Shown here: positions 11,005 to 23,410 of the stretch, one piece after another
How positions within the stretch are numbered: position 1 is the stretch's first letter
How the letters are laid out: every line of letters begins with the position of its first letter
Origin: Coturnix japonica
Taxonomy: Eukaryota > Chordata > Aves > Galliformes > Phasianidae
Assembly: GCF_001577835.2 (NCBI RefSeq)
Contig: NC_029527.1
Span: 1,750,057-1,814,056, forward strand
DNA: 64,000 nt
Direction of reading: 5' to 3'
Position numbers and translations under genes: made by a program
The notes under the pieces: generated by a model
Seen by the model: only the letters and a program-made list of their open reading frames with translations
Told to the model about the DNA's origin: nothing
The model's database searches: none

Positions 11005-11121
11005 TGAACTTTCTCTGCTGTTTCCCACTGGGGTGAGCAGAGTTCACACTCGGCTGAACTCACGACTGCGTAAACTCAGGGGGCGTGAAGATCAGGAGCA
11101 GGTAAAGGTGAGTGGAGTGCA
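11005..11121 (+). promoter_or_regulatory. Cluster of DR4-type nuclear receptor half-sites
   Basis: Within 117 bases there are five hexamer features. TGAACT lies at 11005-11010. GGGTGA gcag AGTTCA (a DR4) lies at 11031-11046. TGAACT at 11055-11060 forms an inverted pair with the preceding AGTTCA. AGGTGA gtgg AGTGCA, a weaker DR4, lies at 11106-11121. The cluster is about 12.5 kb upstream of ALAS1. Chicken ALAS1 is known to be induced by phenobarbital-like drugs through CXR acting on far-upstream DR4-bearing enhancers. Assigning this cluster to that role is inference. Confidence 0.4.
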
Positions 11122-14100
11122 CAAGAATGAGGCAGAGACCTTTGGGACAAAGAGTTCCCCACCCATGGGGCCGTCACTGCATGGACCCTGATGCCAGGAC
11201 AGGGCTGGAATATGCTGCACCGTCTCACTGTTGGAGAGCAGACACATTCCTTTGCTTCTGCCTCTCCGCTCAGTGCCAGCTCTGCAACGTGCCTGCTAAA
11301 TAAAGTTAGCCCTATCAAGCCCAGGCGCATTCCTGCCTGTCACTGTACCTCAGTCCACTGTACGTGGCTCCAGACCTGTTTTATCTACTCCCAGAGCTGC
11401 AGGAGGCAGCTGGAAGCCATGAGCTGTGGCAGGAAGGGATGGCACATCAGGCAGCTCAGAAATAGGAAGAGCAGGATGGTCAGACTTCAACCCAGTGAGG
11501 CAGACAAAGCCCAGAACCCCCGCTGGGAAGATGAGCAATGCAAACAGTGGATGCTTACATCTAAAGAAGAGATTTTTTCCGAGTCACAGCAGAGGAATGT
11601 GTTTTAGGCAGCTGGCTTTTTATTTGGCCTTCTGTTTTGTTTATTCCTCCAAAGACAAAAACAAAAGTGATGCCGTATCAAAGTGCAGCAGGAAGCTGCT
11701 TGGAAGGGGACACAGCACAGTGACGAAGTTCAGGCAATCGAGCACAAATGTTCCTACCCAGCCTGCTAAAGCAATAGACAGATATCTACTCAGCCACTTA
11801 GCATAGCCTGGGGATTTTTCCATATGGAAAGTACCTGCTGGGCTTTGGGATGCTCCACACAACCCATGGAGAATTCAGGGGTTGCCAGTTTCTTTGATAA
11901 CCTCATTACAGGAGGAGTGGACCCCCAGTGATGTGAGCCTGTACCATGGCTGTGCTCACACTGACACAGCCCAAGAACCACGAGGCTGCCGCCTGATTTT
12001 CAGGCTTGGAGTCACTTTGCCTATAAGGGAAATGAGGAAACGATCCAGTGAGGGGTTTCCATGTGAGGGACTTCCCGTGCCAACCAGTGCAAGGACTGCA
12101 CCGCCCGCCCAGGGAAGGGCTGCTTCAAGCTGGGTGCTTTGCTCACAGGACACCTCTGCTGAGTGTGGGCAGGGGTGGAGTGCTGTTATAATTAGAGCTG
12201 AGGTGCCAGGCCATTTGTTTCCAGCCCCTGTTGATTTTATGACGTGTCTTTCTGTGTGTTGCATTCAGCCGAAGAGCAGCAGCGTCTGATTTTGGAGCAT
12301 AGGAGAACTCCATACAAAGAGCACCCAGTGTTTTGCTGTGCAGAAACAGCACTCATCACCCACAAAGGATCAGAACCAGAAGGCAGAGGGAGAGGACCCC
12401 ATATGTACCCCCCAGCCACCCCCAGAGAGATTAAGTCAACTTCTTGAACAATCATGCTCAGAGACACTTAGTTTGGTCAAATCACTCCAAGAGTATCTTC
12501 CTAATGAGTAACCAGCTATTAGAAATTGCAGATGTACAGTAAGGGGCTGGAGCAGGGAGGGTTACACAACTTTATCGTCAGCTGTCCTGACCTTCAAGGA
12601 AAGAACCTACAGCAGCACTGCGTCGTTGCCATAAATACTTACTCCATGACAAAGGGCGTAAGAAATGCGAGCTATTGACTGCAGGCTTCACCAGAAGGAA
12701 ACCTTACGCCTTTCAGCCAGGGAGCTGGAAAGACCAGCCGGTTTTATGGTGGTGTGATAGGCTATCTGAGATGTTACAGGGCAGGCAATGCAGCTGATAC
12801 GGGGCACACAACACCAGATTATATGGAAGAAGTAGGATTTTTTTTTTGAATAGTACAGAACTGTCTACCTCACTGCTGGGTTCTGGAGGCAACCCAATGG
12901 CTGGGCAGTCCATAGGGAGTGGATCCAGTTATGTGTTGGGCTGTGTCAGGGGCTGTGTGGGCACAGTGCCCACCTGCAGATACCTCTTAGCTGCACAGAC
13001 CTTTGGTCTGACCCACGAGCAGCACACAGTGAGCTAAGAATCATGGTGTAACACTGCAATTCTTATTGAGTATGTGAGTTTTCTTGGTGCAAAGTGAGAC
13101 CTCCTCACCTGGTGTGGTGGGTTTTACATCCTTGTGCCCCAAAGCTCTTCCTTCTCTTCCCCCATTGAAAGCAGACAGTCTACTCTGTGCTGCTCTGCTC
13201 CTTGTTTGTGCAGCATTTCAACACCCTGTGCAAACAAACAGTCCAACCTTGGGTGAAACAGACATCTCAGATAAATCCATCGCGTGGGATGAGTCACGCT
13301 GGTGTCGCAATCGGTGATATCATGGGTAAAAATGACCCAAAGACGGGGAGTTTGAGAACCTTCCATCACTGCTTGTTTGCTTTAATTGCAAACAAAACCT
13401 CCTGATGGTTCTGTGCTGGCCCAGAAAGCTGCGCCCACCTTCTCTGCTGCCTGTAGCCTTAGCTCAGGGTTGTACTGAGCATCTACCCCACCTCTGGGGC
13501 AGACCTTGTCTTATAAAGATAGACCCTCATCTTCAGATGACATAATTCCTGGTGCCAGGCACACTAAAAGCTCTAACACTTGTAGATATGGTTGCTCAGG
13601 GTGGCATGGCACTGAGCATAGACATGGGCCATGGCTGTGGCTGAGGCAATAGGTGAGGTGGATGCACTGAGATGCACTGGTTTCCTTAGGAGGGGGTAAT
13701 CAGTTCCAGGGACTGTGTAATTGCTCTGCCTCTGCTCTGCAAACACCACCTGCTGTTCATATATATCAGTACCTGTATTCCTATGGTTTGCATGCATGTT
13801 GTAAATAAACACGTGCTGACTCTCAGCTGATAAGCTTGGAGTAACACAGGGCAGGGTTATATAATGCAGGCACAGCCGTCACCTATGCACTGCTGCAGCC
13901 ACAGCACAGCCCTGTGTCATTCTGAAGCACAGCTTGAAGCAGCTGGAACAGGAGGCTGATAGGGAATCATATCACAGTCCAGCAAAAAATCCATTCACAA
14001 GCAATAGAATTGAAACACTGGATCTGGAAAGGCTTCAAATCAGAAAATTCTTGCTTGTAGCTCATTTCAGTTGCCAGAGATGCAGACGAATCTCCACACC

Positions 14101-14439
14101 CACAACATGAGCACTTCAGAGACAGGAGTGAAGCTCTTCAGTCCAGATCTGGAATCTGATTCCTCCCATGAACACTCGCCAGCCACAAGTGCCCAGCACT
14201 TGTGTCACTGTCACAGGCAGAGCCAGCCCTTCATCCCTGCAACCCAACGCCCTGCAGGACTGCCTGGCACCACTGGAGAAGCGAGCTGTGTGTGAATGGA
14301 TGGCTGATTCATGCTGGGACACTGGGCTATTTTCTTGTCCCCACGCACGCTGTCACCCAGCACAAGAGGGCTGTGAAAGCTTCTTTACATCCCCAAGACT
14401 CTCCTGCCCTGGTCTGTTCCTCTACAAGGGAGGTGGGCT

Positions 14440-14600
14440 GATAGACTGTATGATGCTCTTAATTAAGGTTGGAAAAGACCTCTAAGACCATCTAGTCCAA
14501 CCATTCACCTACCAATGGTGTTGACCACTAAGCTGTGCCCCTTAGTACCACATCTCCATGTTCCCTGAACACCTCCAGGGATGGTGGGCCACCCTAAAGG
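14440..14600 (-). repeat. CR1 LINE fragment
   Basis: The plus strand reads 'ggttggaaaagacctctaagaccatctagtccaacc', then 'caatggtgttgaccactaagctgtgcccc' and 'acacctccagggatggtg', which is the reverse complement of a CR1 3' end. Only the terminal part is present. Confidence 0.85.
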
Positions 14601-17600
14601 ATCTTTTCAGACAGGCACCCATTATCCCCCAACTCGAGCTTTGGGTTTCTGGGACATGCTCAGTACTGGATGTGGGGTCCTGGCATTGCCACCTCATGCA
14701 GATAGAACAAGAAGCTTCCTACCAGCCAACAGCACGCCACATCCTGATGTACACATCAGAGGTCAGGGTTGGGATGTTAGAGAACAAAGAGCCACGGAAA
14801 CCAGCATGGAGCAACAACCCGGGCAAGGAGCAACACAGCAGCAGACCAAACCCGCCTGGCACACATGAGCCACAAAGGACATTGAACAATGTGAGCCTGG
14901 GAGCCACCTGAAGGCACGTCTGAGCACCTGACTGCTATAAAGCAAGGCTTCTAGTCCCTGTTGAACTGTATTCCTCCAGCACAGGGCAGTGATAATAACT
15001 GATTGGTGATTTTCAGGCTCTAATAGGAGAAGTACAAAAGGCATGCTGGCTTTATTGCAGCTCCTACAGAATGGTGCTGCGGGCTAAAAGTAACCTGTCT
15101 GTCCCCTTGTGCAGATTTGTCCTCAGATTTCCTCCTTACATCCACTTCATTCTTGAAGTTAATTATTCCCCCAGCTGTGCCAGGCAGATTAGTGAGCATT
15201 TATTTCTAACCATCCCTGAAGAAAGCAGCACCACCAAGCACCAAGCCTGCAAACACAGCCTGCAGCAGGTCCCCTGTGTGGGCATGGTCCCACTCTGCTG
15301 TGGCCACACTGGGCTGAGCTCACTGAGAAGGCAGTGGATAAGGAGAGATGTGATCCTGAGGGCTTTGTCTGGGTCTCATTAAGCTGCGATGAAGGCTTGG
15401 TGGGGAAGGCAGCCTGTTTGCTTTACTTGGAGGTGTGTGAGCAGCTCACAGCCACAGAGGTTCAGCATCGTCTGAGGTCACAGCAGTTAAACTGCTGCCC
15501 CATAGTTTGGGTGAGAACCCGAATTAAACAACATCACGATTTATCTGGAGATGAGCTAACCAAAGCTGAGCAAATAAGCATTGTGCTCATGCAATAGAGC
15601 TGCACAGAGCCCCAGACTGTGCCAAGTGCTGCCAGCTAGAAGCCCAAGGGCCACCCAGCGTTGTCTCTCACCCAGACCAACACCAGGTGCTTCCCAAGTA
15701 GGTGCGAGAGCCCCAGCCTGCCTGCTGGGGTTTAAGAACCAGGGTTAAGGCACTCCATCTCATGAAATGGCCTCGCCAACTTCTGGTGGCAATGAGACAG
15801 ACATAAGTAAGCTCAGCTTTGCGGTGGTTCAACTGATCTGTTTCACAGCTCAGCCATCCTTTTGTTAAGTTCTCTCATGTTGTGGAAACAAGTCCCAGAG
15901 AGGCTGGAGATGCTGGGAACAGGAGGTTCTTCCCATCTGCCATACACTGCATTCCTGGGCAGATCTTTGTGGCCACTGATTGTGCTAGAAGCATCGCCGT
16001 GCCCTGTGACGCAGTGCATTCGAAGCCTGCTTTGAAATAAAGCCAAAGAAGAGTTAAAAACAGGGCAGCCTCAATAAGGTCTGCTCGATTCACCCCTGCT
16101 GTTGTACTGAATGTTGTCAGAGAATTGCTCCATGCAGGGAATGGTTCGGAAAAGTCTCGATGAGGAAAGCTTTGTGACGAGGAAGGCTCATCTGCTTCCC
16201 TTCAGAGCAGCTGCACCCCTGCCAAGGACAGATGTACTCGGCACATTTGTGGGGATGGCTCATACACAGTAAATGAGCAACTCATTCAGTAACCACACAT
16301 TTGTGAGACAGTTTCTAATCAAACCCTTCCTCCAAGTAAAGATAACAGTGGCCCTCCGTGTTCTCAGCATGGCTACGTGACAGCACCAACCCTCTGCCAT
16401 CCACACGGTGCACGGATGCACTGAGCCGACGTGACAGGCCCAGGGTGCTCTGCCCATCCCCTGTCTGACTGCAAAGATCTTGCAGGAGTAAGACTTCTCA
16501 GCTGCGTGGGAAGCAGACTGCACTGCAGTGCCCACACTGCCCCAAGCAAGAAGCAGCCAGGGCACAGGGCATCTCCAGGTCTGCTGATATTTAGGGGATT
16601 TGGGAAAGAAGAGAGGATAGAGAGGTATTAAGGGTTATTGCAATGGAGGCAAGTATAAGTGAAGCTGGACTTCACTCCTCCAAGCCCCACAGCAGTCTGC
16701 CCTGGCTGTAGGTGACAGATAGCGCACAGGGCTTCCTCTCCTCTCTGTGGGTATCACAGTGTCAGTTCTGCTGAGTGCAAAGCAGAGCAGCCCCAGACTA
16801 ACAGTTCTGAGATGAGCTTTGGTTTGGGTCCCATACCCAGAGGCTTTTTCATGTTCCACATCCTCTTTTAACCCTGTTGGGACCACCCCATCTCCCAGCA
16901 CGGACTGCTCCCCAGCTCAGGACTCTGCCATGCAGGCATATGGCTGGCAGGACAGACCTGATTACCAAGACCAAGCTCATTAAAGGAGAAAAAGCCCAGA
17001 CCATTAGTAGACTTGAGAGCTGCTGTCTGCCTCCACGCACCATTACCCCATCCCAGGGTACCCCAGACCCTGTGCAGTCTCAGGGCAGCACACATCCCAC
17101 CTCCATCATCCTGGGCAGAGAAATGGAGAGGGGAAAGGCCAGGCTGCCTGCCTCAGCTCTCCATGCTTTTCCAGAAAGACCTTCTATGCAGAGGAGCTCT
17201 GCTACAGTTCTCCTGCTCATGAAATTGTTTTCTTCCTTCCAGCTGGTGATGACCTATATAATAAGCAGGTCACTGGAACATGAGAGGTTTCTTTTTTCCG
17301 AGGCAGAGAAGAAAAAACAAGCAATTTCCCCCACTGTGCTTGCTTCCGAGGACAAAGCAAAGTGCTGCTTCCCAGGGGTCTCATTCAGCCTGACAGCCAG
17401 CTTTTCCCATCTGAAAACAGTGGGAGCTGCTGGGATCCCAATCAGGGAGACTATCAGACCCTGCAAGGAACATCAGGCTGGCTGAGGACCGGCTCCATGG
17501 GAGTAGGATGAGGAGAGCCTCGGGGAGCACGAGCCCTCCTCACACGAGCAGCAAATGTGCCATGAGCAGCCCTATGCACATGGCTGGGAGCCCACGCTGT

Positions 17601-19044
17601 GTGAGATTCAATCTGCTGCACACTATGAGCTCTCATCTGTCTGAAGGGAGGGAAGGAGAGAGAAGGAGAATGTGGAGAAGACAAGACTCCACCATGGAGC
17701 AACCCATGCCCAGCTGAAGGAAGGGACTTGTTTTAGCAAACCACTGAAAATCTGGCAGGTAACAAGAGGGTTTGCAGAGCCTGACTTTCTCAGTCTTTAG
17801 GTGGTTCTGATCCTTTACTCCTAAAGGCTTGCTGTGATGATGCACAGGCTAAAAAATGAGAAGGAACTGAGTAGCCCTGAGAGATGGAAAACCTTGGGAG
17901 AGCCCTTCAGCATCAGCATGGTTTAGGATGGAGGCCAGCAGCTCTAATCCCCATAGCTGGTGCACCATGGGCAAGAAGCTTGCAGTTACCTACCCAAGGG
18001 TAAGGTGAGGGTCTGTTAGGGAGACTGATGTAATGGGAGCCCAGCTGGGGCTCAGCACAGTGCTGTCAGGGTGCACAGAGCCAATAAGCAGAGCAGAGTG
18101 GAGGAATAAGCTCTGTCAAGCAGGCTGGCAGCTCCGGGAGCTCCAGTAACAATAGCAGCAGCTCGGTAAGTAGGTCACAGTTATGATCCTTAATTAATCC
18201 TGAAGAGACCCCCATCTGCCATGGAGAAGATGACAGATAAGGCAGCTCATTAAGCCAACGAGCAGGCAGAGGGAATGCCACAGCCCAGCCTAACCCCTAG
18301 AGATACCAGGACAAATCCTGTTTGGTGGCAGTAGCTGCTCTGCCCAGCCTGCTCCTGGCCAGCAGGTGCTTTGGGCTGCCCCTGTCCCCTGTGTGGAAGC
18401 CACCACCCAAACCACACCAGTGTTAGCCTGTCACAAGGGAGAGTCTGGGGCAAAACCAGCCCAGGGGAAGGCAGAGCTGGGCTCTAACAGAGGAGCTGTA
18501 CTGAGTCCTGAAGCCCAGCCACCTGAGTGATGCTTACCCTGAACCCAGTCCCCCCCCCGCACACCTCCTGGTGCTGCAGGCTGCCAACATCAGAGGGACA
18601 GTAAAATCGAGCAGGGCTTCAGAGGGCTCATGCAGAGCAGGAACATTAGAAATAGTGCTCTCAAATGAAGGGTGTGTGACTAACGAGCCCCAAGCTGGCA
18701 ATGGTGCTAGATGGGGGCAGCTTAGTACCAAAGCCACAGCTGCAGAAGCCCTTATTAAGGTGTCACTTGTGCTTGCTGCCACCCCCAAAGGCATTGTGTT
18801 CAGTGCTGTGCACAACTAACAGTGTGCCAGAGCTCAGATATATCTGCATGTGATTCAACCCAAACAAGGAGAAAGCAGAAAAGCTTCCAACTAGACATAA
18901 AATGGTATTTCTACCAGCTCTGAAGACCTTCTGGACAACACAAGATGGCATAGGGATCCAGATGGTTGGCTCCACTTTGCGTGTTAGAGGTGGTGGCTTT
19001 CATGGCTGATGCCAGGGCTGCTTGGCAATCACCTTTCCACTTGC
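14601..19044. other. Intergenic, nothing certain
   Basis: No gene is supported; open frames are short and lack recognisable motifs. One DR4-like motif (15475-15490) is listed separately. The rest is unique-looking sequence with no repeat I can name. Confidence 0.4.
15475..15490 (+). promoter_or_regulatory. DR4-type nuclear receptor motif
   Basis: AGGTCA cagc AGTTAA: a perfect AGGTCA half-site and a one-mismatch AGTTCA-like half-site separated by four bases. It lies about 8 kb upstream of the ALAS1 TATA box. A GGTTCA half-site lies ten bases further upstream. Confidence 0.3.
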
Positions 19045-19290
19045 TGAAGAATGGAATGGAATGGGTTTCTATTGGAATAAACCTATGAAGACCATCAGTT
19101 CCAACTATCAAACTCCTGCCAAAATCTGAAACATAGTAAGAGCATTATCCAAATTATCCTTTTAAACATGGGCAGGCATGAAACATCAACTACCTCTCTA
19201 GGAAGCCTTCTCCAGTGACTGATTACCTTCTCAATAAAGATGTTTTTCCTAATATCCACTAATACTGATCCTAATATCCACTAATAGGCA
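19045..19290 (-). repeat. CR1 LINE fragment, diverged
   Basis: The plus strand carries 'accatcagttccaac', 'catcaactacctctctaggaagcc', 'ccagtgactgattaccttctc' and 'aagatgtttttcctaatatcc', matching the reverse complement of an older CR1 subfamily. The left part is more altered. At the right end the phrase 'cctaatatccactaata' is repeated in tandem (about 19250-19287). Confidence 0.8.
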
Positions 19291-22200
19291 CCACTTCAGC
19301 CATAGCATCACAGCAATAGCAATGTGCATTTGGTTAGTGCTGCTGTTGCCTGGAGATTTGGTTACCTGTCACCCCAAATCTCCTCCCCATGTAGAGGCAT
19401 CACCTCTCCCCACCATATTCTCTCATGGCTTGGCCCTTTCTCCCTGTTTGAGCTGGGACAGAAGCTTAAACTGATGGGTCAGCCTTTATCATTGCTGAGT
19501 GGGGTGTCTCAGGAGGGATCATCATTTCAATATGGGAAATTGGACATGAAAGTAAAGAGAATGACTTTGTTTTGATTTTTGCCATTTAGTAGCTGGTTCC
19601 TTTCAACTTCTTTGTTGCACTTCCATCTCTTTCAAGGATGTTTCCTAGAATCAGCTTTAATCTTCCTTCACCCAGGGCTGGAGCAATGGATTGTTATAAG
19701 AGAAACCACATGTATCTCACTCCGAGAACTGGAGCAGTTCCTGAAAGAAGACATTCAAGACTTCAACCATCACCACCACCAAACCAACACCCAACAAGGC
19801 TTGGTTTGCTTGGCACACCAAGTCAGAGACTTCAAAAGCTCGCTCCTCCAAGCCCTCTACCACCACAAATCTCAGCTGGAATGGAGGTTAAACCTCCTAG
19901 AAACCATCAGGTTAAATAACCTACATTCAGAAAAGGTTGGCTGGGTCACAGTACCCCATGAATTCTCCCATCCCCAGCTCTCCTGGATGGTGCTCGCTGG
20001 TCCTGCTCCTAGTCTGGACACTGCCACCTGGCAGGCAGACTGGCCTGGGAGCCTTGGAAGCAGAGCCCAGAGCTTTGCGTGACTAAGCTTGTTTGTAAGA
20101 TAGTGCAAACAGAGCATTGGCCAGCTTTTTGACGAGCTCGGTACAAAGGCAAATGAGTGGAAGCCTCGTGAACTCTGATAAGCGGAATATATTGCAGAGT
20201 TTCTCTAGATTGCAGCGCCCAGTTTGGAGATATGATAATTTCCTTCTTTCTTCAGTGCTGGCTCCTTCTCCCCTATTGTTGACATTCTTCTCATTTTAAT
20301 TCCTTATCAATGTCTATCTGTAATCTTTAGAGGAAAAAATAAGTATTGCACCCAAAAGGTGAAGCAACCAGAGCTATTGCAAAGGAGAAGTGCAAGCCCC
20401 ATAGGCAGGAGGAACCTACACTTACAGTGGGAGATGGACGGATTTGGATAAGAAAAGCATAAGCCAACAATAAGTAGTCTGTGTGTGCTGCAGCATTTCA
20501 AGGTGACAGCCTTTTTAAACCACATCATTTCCATCATTTCTGGCTCTGTCAGAGAGGTGATACACATGGGATGGGGAGCACAGAACATGGTGTGTCCTTG
20601 ATTTCCAGCAACCTTCTGTTTGAAGCCTTCACATTGACATTGCTTTACCAGCTCCAAAGCTCCATCAAGGCATTTCCATTAGTGTGTATCCATTTCTTGT
20701 TTCCAAGGACCTTTCCAGACCCATCTCCGCTCTGACATCCACCTTCATGCCAATGCCCACAGGTGAAAGCAGTGACCGTAACTCACTGGTGCTGCACGGT
20801 GTAGCAAAGATGCTCCACTATGCAAGCATGACTTGAGCGTCTCTCATCAGATATAGAAGTCACACACACCTTGCCCTCCTGTACCAACTGTCCTTCCAAT
20901 GAAGACCCGAGTTACAGACAGTTGGAGAAGGCTGTGACTTCAGAGCAAAGCCTTTTCCCTGCCCTCTCACCCCTGTCCTTCCTTCCTGGCCCCTAACACA
21001 AGGAGCGCTCAGGCGCTCAGTCTTGGAGAGAAGTGAGATTTCCTCTTCTGTCATGTGAGAAACACATGGAGTGCACTGGATCCAAATGGGGAAAATCTGC
21101 TAAAGAAATTCAGCACGGGAGGAATTTTTGCTATGCAGCCACTCTTGCAACCCTCGAATTTTGCCTTAAAAGGTAAAATAAGTTCTCTAAGAATTGCTGT
21201 TCTCAGCACTGGAGGTAGAATTCCCAGATCTGAGCCTGGAATTTGAGTCTGGATTTAATCCAGATGTCAAGATCACATCCACTCCCTTAGAAAATTCAGA
21301 TCTCAATATAGTCCGTGGCTTGTGCATGGGGAGGGGGGTTGTTTTTCTGGCTTTCCCTCTCTTGAGACCGACTGGGTGGGAACAAAGGAGGAATGTGCAC
21401 AGCTCTGGGTGGAGAAGTGGGGAAAAGGGATTAAATGCTGCTAGTGGTACAGTTGTACACTTTGGATCCCCACCCACCCCCCCGGGCAGGCTAAGGAAGG
21501 CTAAGGATGAGCTCTCTGTTCTCCATTCAGCCCAAAGGTTCTGGCCCAAACTCCTCTTTCTGGAGCAAGGCAAAGGAAGGTTGTGTGGTAATCCAAGCAA
21601 GCTTCTCCTTAGCCCCGTAGGGTGATAGTAACACGATGCCACAATTAAATACCACGTAATTAATCCCTTGAAACCCTAAGAAGTTTTAGTTAATGGCAGC
21701 TTTATTAGCATTCGCTTCACTTTCAACACATAAGGTCTGGCAATAAGGTCAGTGCTGAAAAGACACCCTATCCCTTTTCTGCTGCATTTAGCCCCATTTT
21801 GTTGGTCCTAGAGCTCAAAATAATCTCTGTGCACTGACAAGGACACATTCCTTCAGCAGCTCTCCAAGACAGGGGTCAAGTTAATGTCATTCCATTGCCG
21901 TTTAGCTCTGCGCAACTCCTGTCTTGTACAAGGTTAAAGAAATACGCCAAAACCAAGCTCTAAAGAAGGGTTATAATCACATCTGATTAATAGCACAGAT
22001 TGCAAGGGAGCCTGACAGCAAAGCTGAGAGCTCTTCTTTGCTGGGAGACCTCTGTGCCATAGCCAAGGCTGCTGCCTCAGCTTCCAACCTTGAATCAAGT
22101 TCGAATAGAACACAGATGCTCTCCAGGCTTCAAACTCTTGAATACAAAACCAAGAGCTTGTGAATCCTGGCAGCAGAGCAGACTGACACACTTCGTCCCT

Positions 22201-22611
22201 CAACCTTGCAACACGCTGAGGTGCTGCCATTAAGATAAGAAGGATAAAGCAGCATTATCAGATTGTTGTGGGATTGAACCTGCTGCGGCAGGTGTCCGTG
22301 GGGATGAGCTCAGTGTAACACAAACCCCTGGGGGCTGGGGAAGGCACAGCCAGCAGACAGCCCAGCTCTGCCTTCTGCCAAGGTTTTGCAATAGGGGGAA
22401 GAAATGCATCATTGCCCTCCTCCTCCCACGCCTCAGCAGTCGGCGTATCCCCTACAGCAACAGCACTGGGATGGCCACGTCTGCACTGAGCTCCTTCTCT
22501 CGTTACCACCTGTAAGCATTCCCTGATAAAAAACACTAAACGCTCACTTCAAAGTGGGGGACACAAGTCACAATAAGACACACTGCAGTGCCATGTTCAC
22601 ATGAGGGCTCC
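19291..22611. other. Intergenic, nothing recognised
   Basis: No supported gene, RNA or repeat. The longest open frame (19579-20082, plus) has no recognisable motif. The sequence is A/T-richer than the CpG-rich parts of the window. Confidence 0.4.
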
Positions 22612-22862
22612 TCATAGAGTCACAGCATGGCCTGGCTTGCAAAGGCTCACAGTGCTCATCCAGTCCCAACCCCCTGCTATGTGCAGGGTCACCAACCAAC
22701 AGACCAGGCTGCCCAGAGCCACATCCAGCCTGGCCTTGAATGGCTGCAGGGATGGGGCATCCGCAGCCTCCTTGTTCCATTTAATGCCTACAGGGATGGG
22801 GCACCCACAGCCTCCTTGTTCCAGTGCCATCACTATCCTCTGGGTGAAAACTCATCTCCACA
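22612..22862 (-). repeat. CR1 LINE fragment with internal duplication
   Basis: The plus strand reads 'agagtcacagcatggcctggcttgcaaagg', then 'ccccctgctatgtgcagggtcaccaacc', 'cagagccacatccagcctggcc' and 'ctctgggtgaaaa', the reverse complement of a young-type CR1 3' region. The block 'cagggatggggcatccgcagcctccttgttcca' occurs twice in tandem (about 22748-22780 and 22792-22824), so the fragment is longer than its consensus. Confidence 0.85.
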
Positions 22863-22965
22863 CCCAGCAGCACCGCAGCTGTGGAGTGAGGGGAGAAGCC
22901 GTGAGGTCTGAGGCACAGGGTGATGGCCGGGATCCTTCAGCCACCAAACAGAGCTGTGTTATTGC

Positions 22966-23379
22966 ACCCCTATGGCCCCCTATGGCCCCCCATGGTCCCC
23001 TATGGCCCCCTATGATCCCCTATGGTCCCCATATGCGGCCTCCCCTATGATTCCCCTATGGATCCCCTATGGCCCCCTATGGTCCCCTATGATCCCCTAT
23101 GGTCCCCTATGGCTCCCATTATGGGCCCCCTATGGTCCACCTATGGGGCCCCCTATGGTCCCCTATGGCCCCCTATGGCCCCATGGTCCCCTATGGCCCC
23201 CTATGATCCCCTATGGTCCCTTATGGCCCCCCATGGTCCCCTATGGCCCCCCTATGGCCCCCTATGATCCCCTATGGTCCCCTATGGCCCCCCTATGGCC
23301 CCCTCTGGTCCCCCCTGTGGTCCCTTATGGTCCCCTATGGCCCCCTATGGCCGCCTATGGTCTCCCATGGTCCCCAATA
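22966..23379 (+). repeat. ALAS1 promoter-proximal ~10-bp C-rich minisatellite
   Basis: About 414 bases built from variants of cccctatggt and cccctatggc, plus cccctatgat and occasional 9- or 11-base units. There are close to forty copies. The array ends about 35 bases before the ALAS1 CCAAT box and about 140 bases before its TATA box. The minus strand has runs of four or more G spaced by about six bases. The repeat has no stop in one frame, which creates a spurious 206-codon open frame (repeated PLWSPMAPYGP). Confidence 0.95.
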
Positions 23380-23410
23380 GCCCCCACTGTTCCACTCGGT
23401 GTCCTCACTT

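Larger units (their letters stand above)
9401..14439. other. Intergenic, with candidate nuclear-receptor motifs
   Basis: No gene is supported. The longest open frame (10383-11036, 217 codons, plus strand) has no recognisable motif and no strong coding character. Nuclear-receptor-like hexamer pairs at 10399-10414 and 11005-11121 are listed separately. An isolated AATAAA at 11299-11304 has no upstream gene to go with it. Confidence 0.4.

Noticed and set aside
10383-11036. A 217-codon plus-strand open frame in the gene-free interval.
   Set aside because: No recognisable domain, no splice or promoter context and no coding-like conservation visible. A frame of this length is compatible with chance in 15 kb.
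11299-11304. An isolated AATAAA that could mark a gene end or a repeat terminus.
   Set aside because: No upstream exon and no terminal repeats could be recognised around it.
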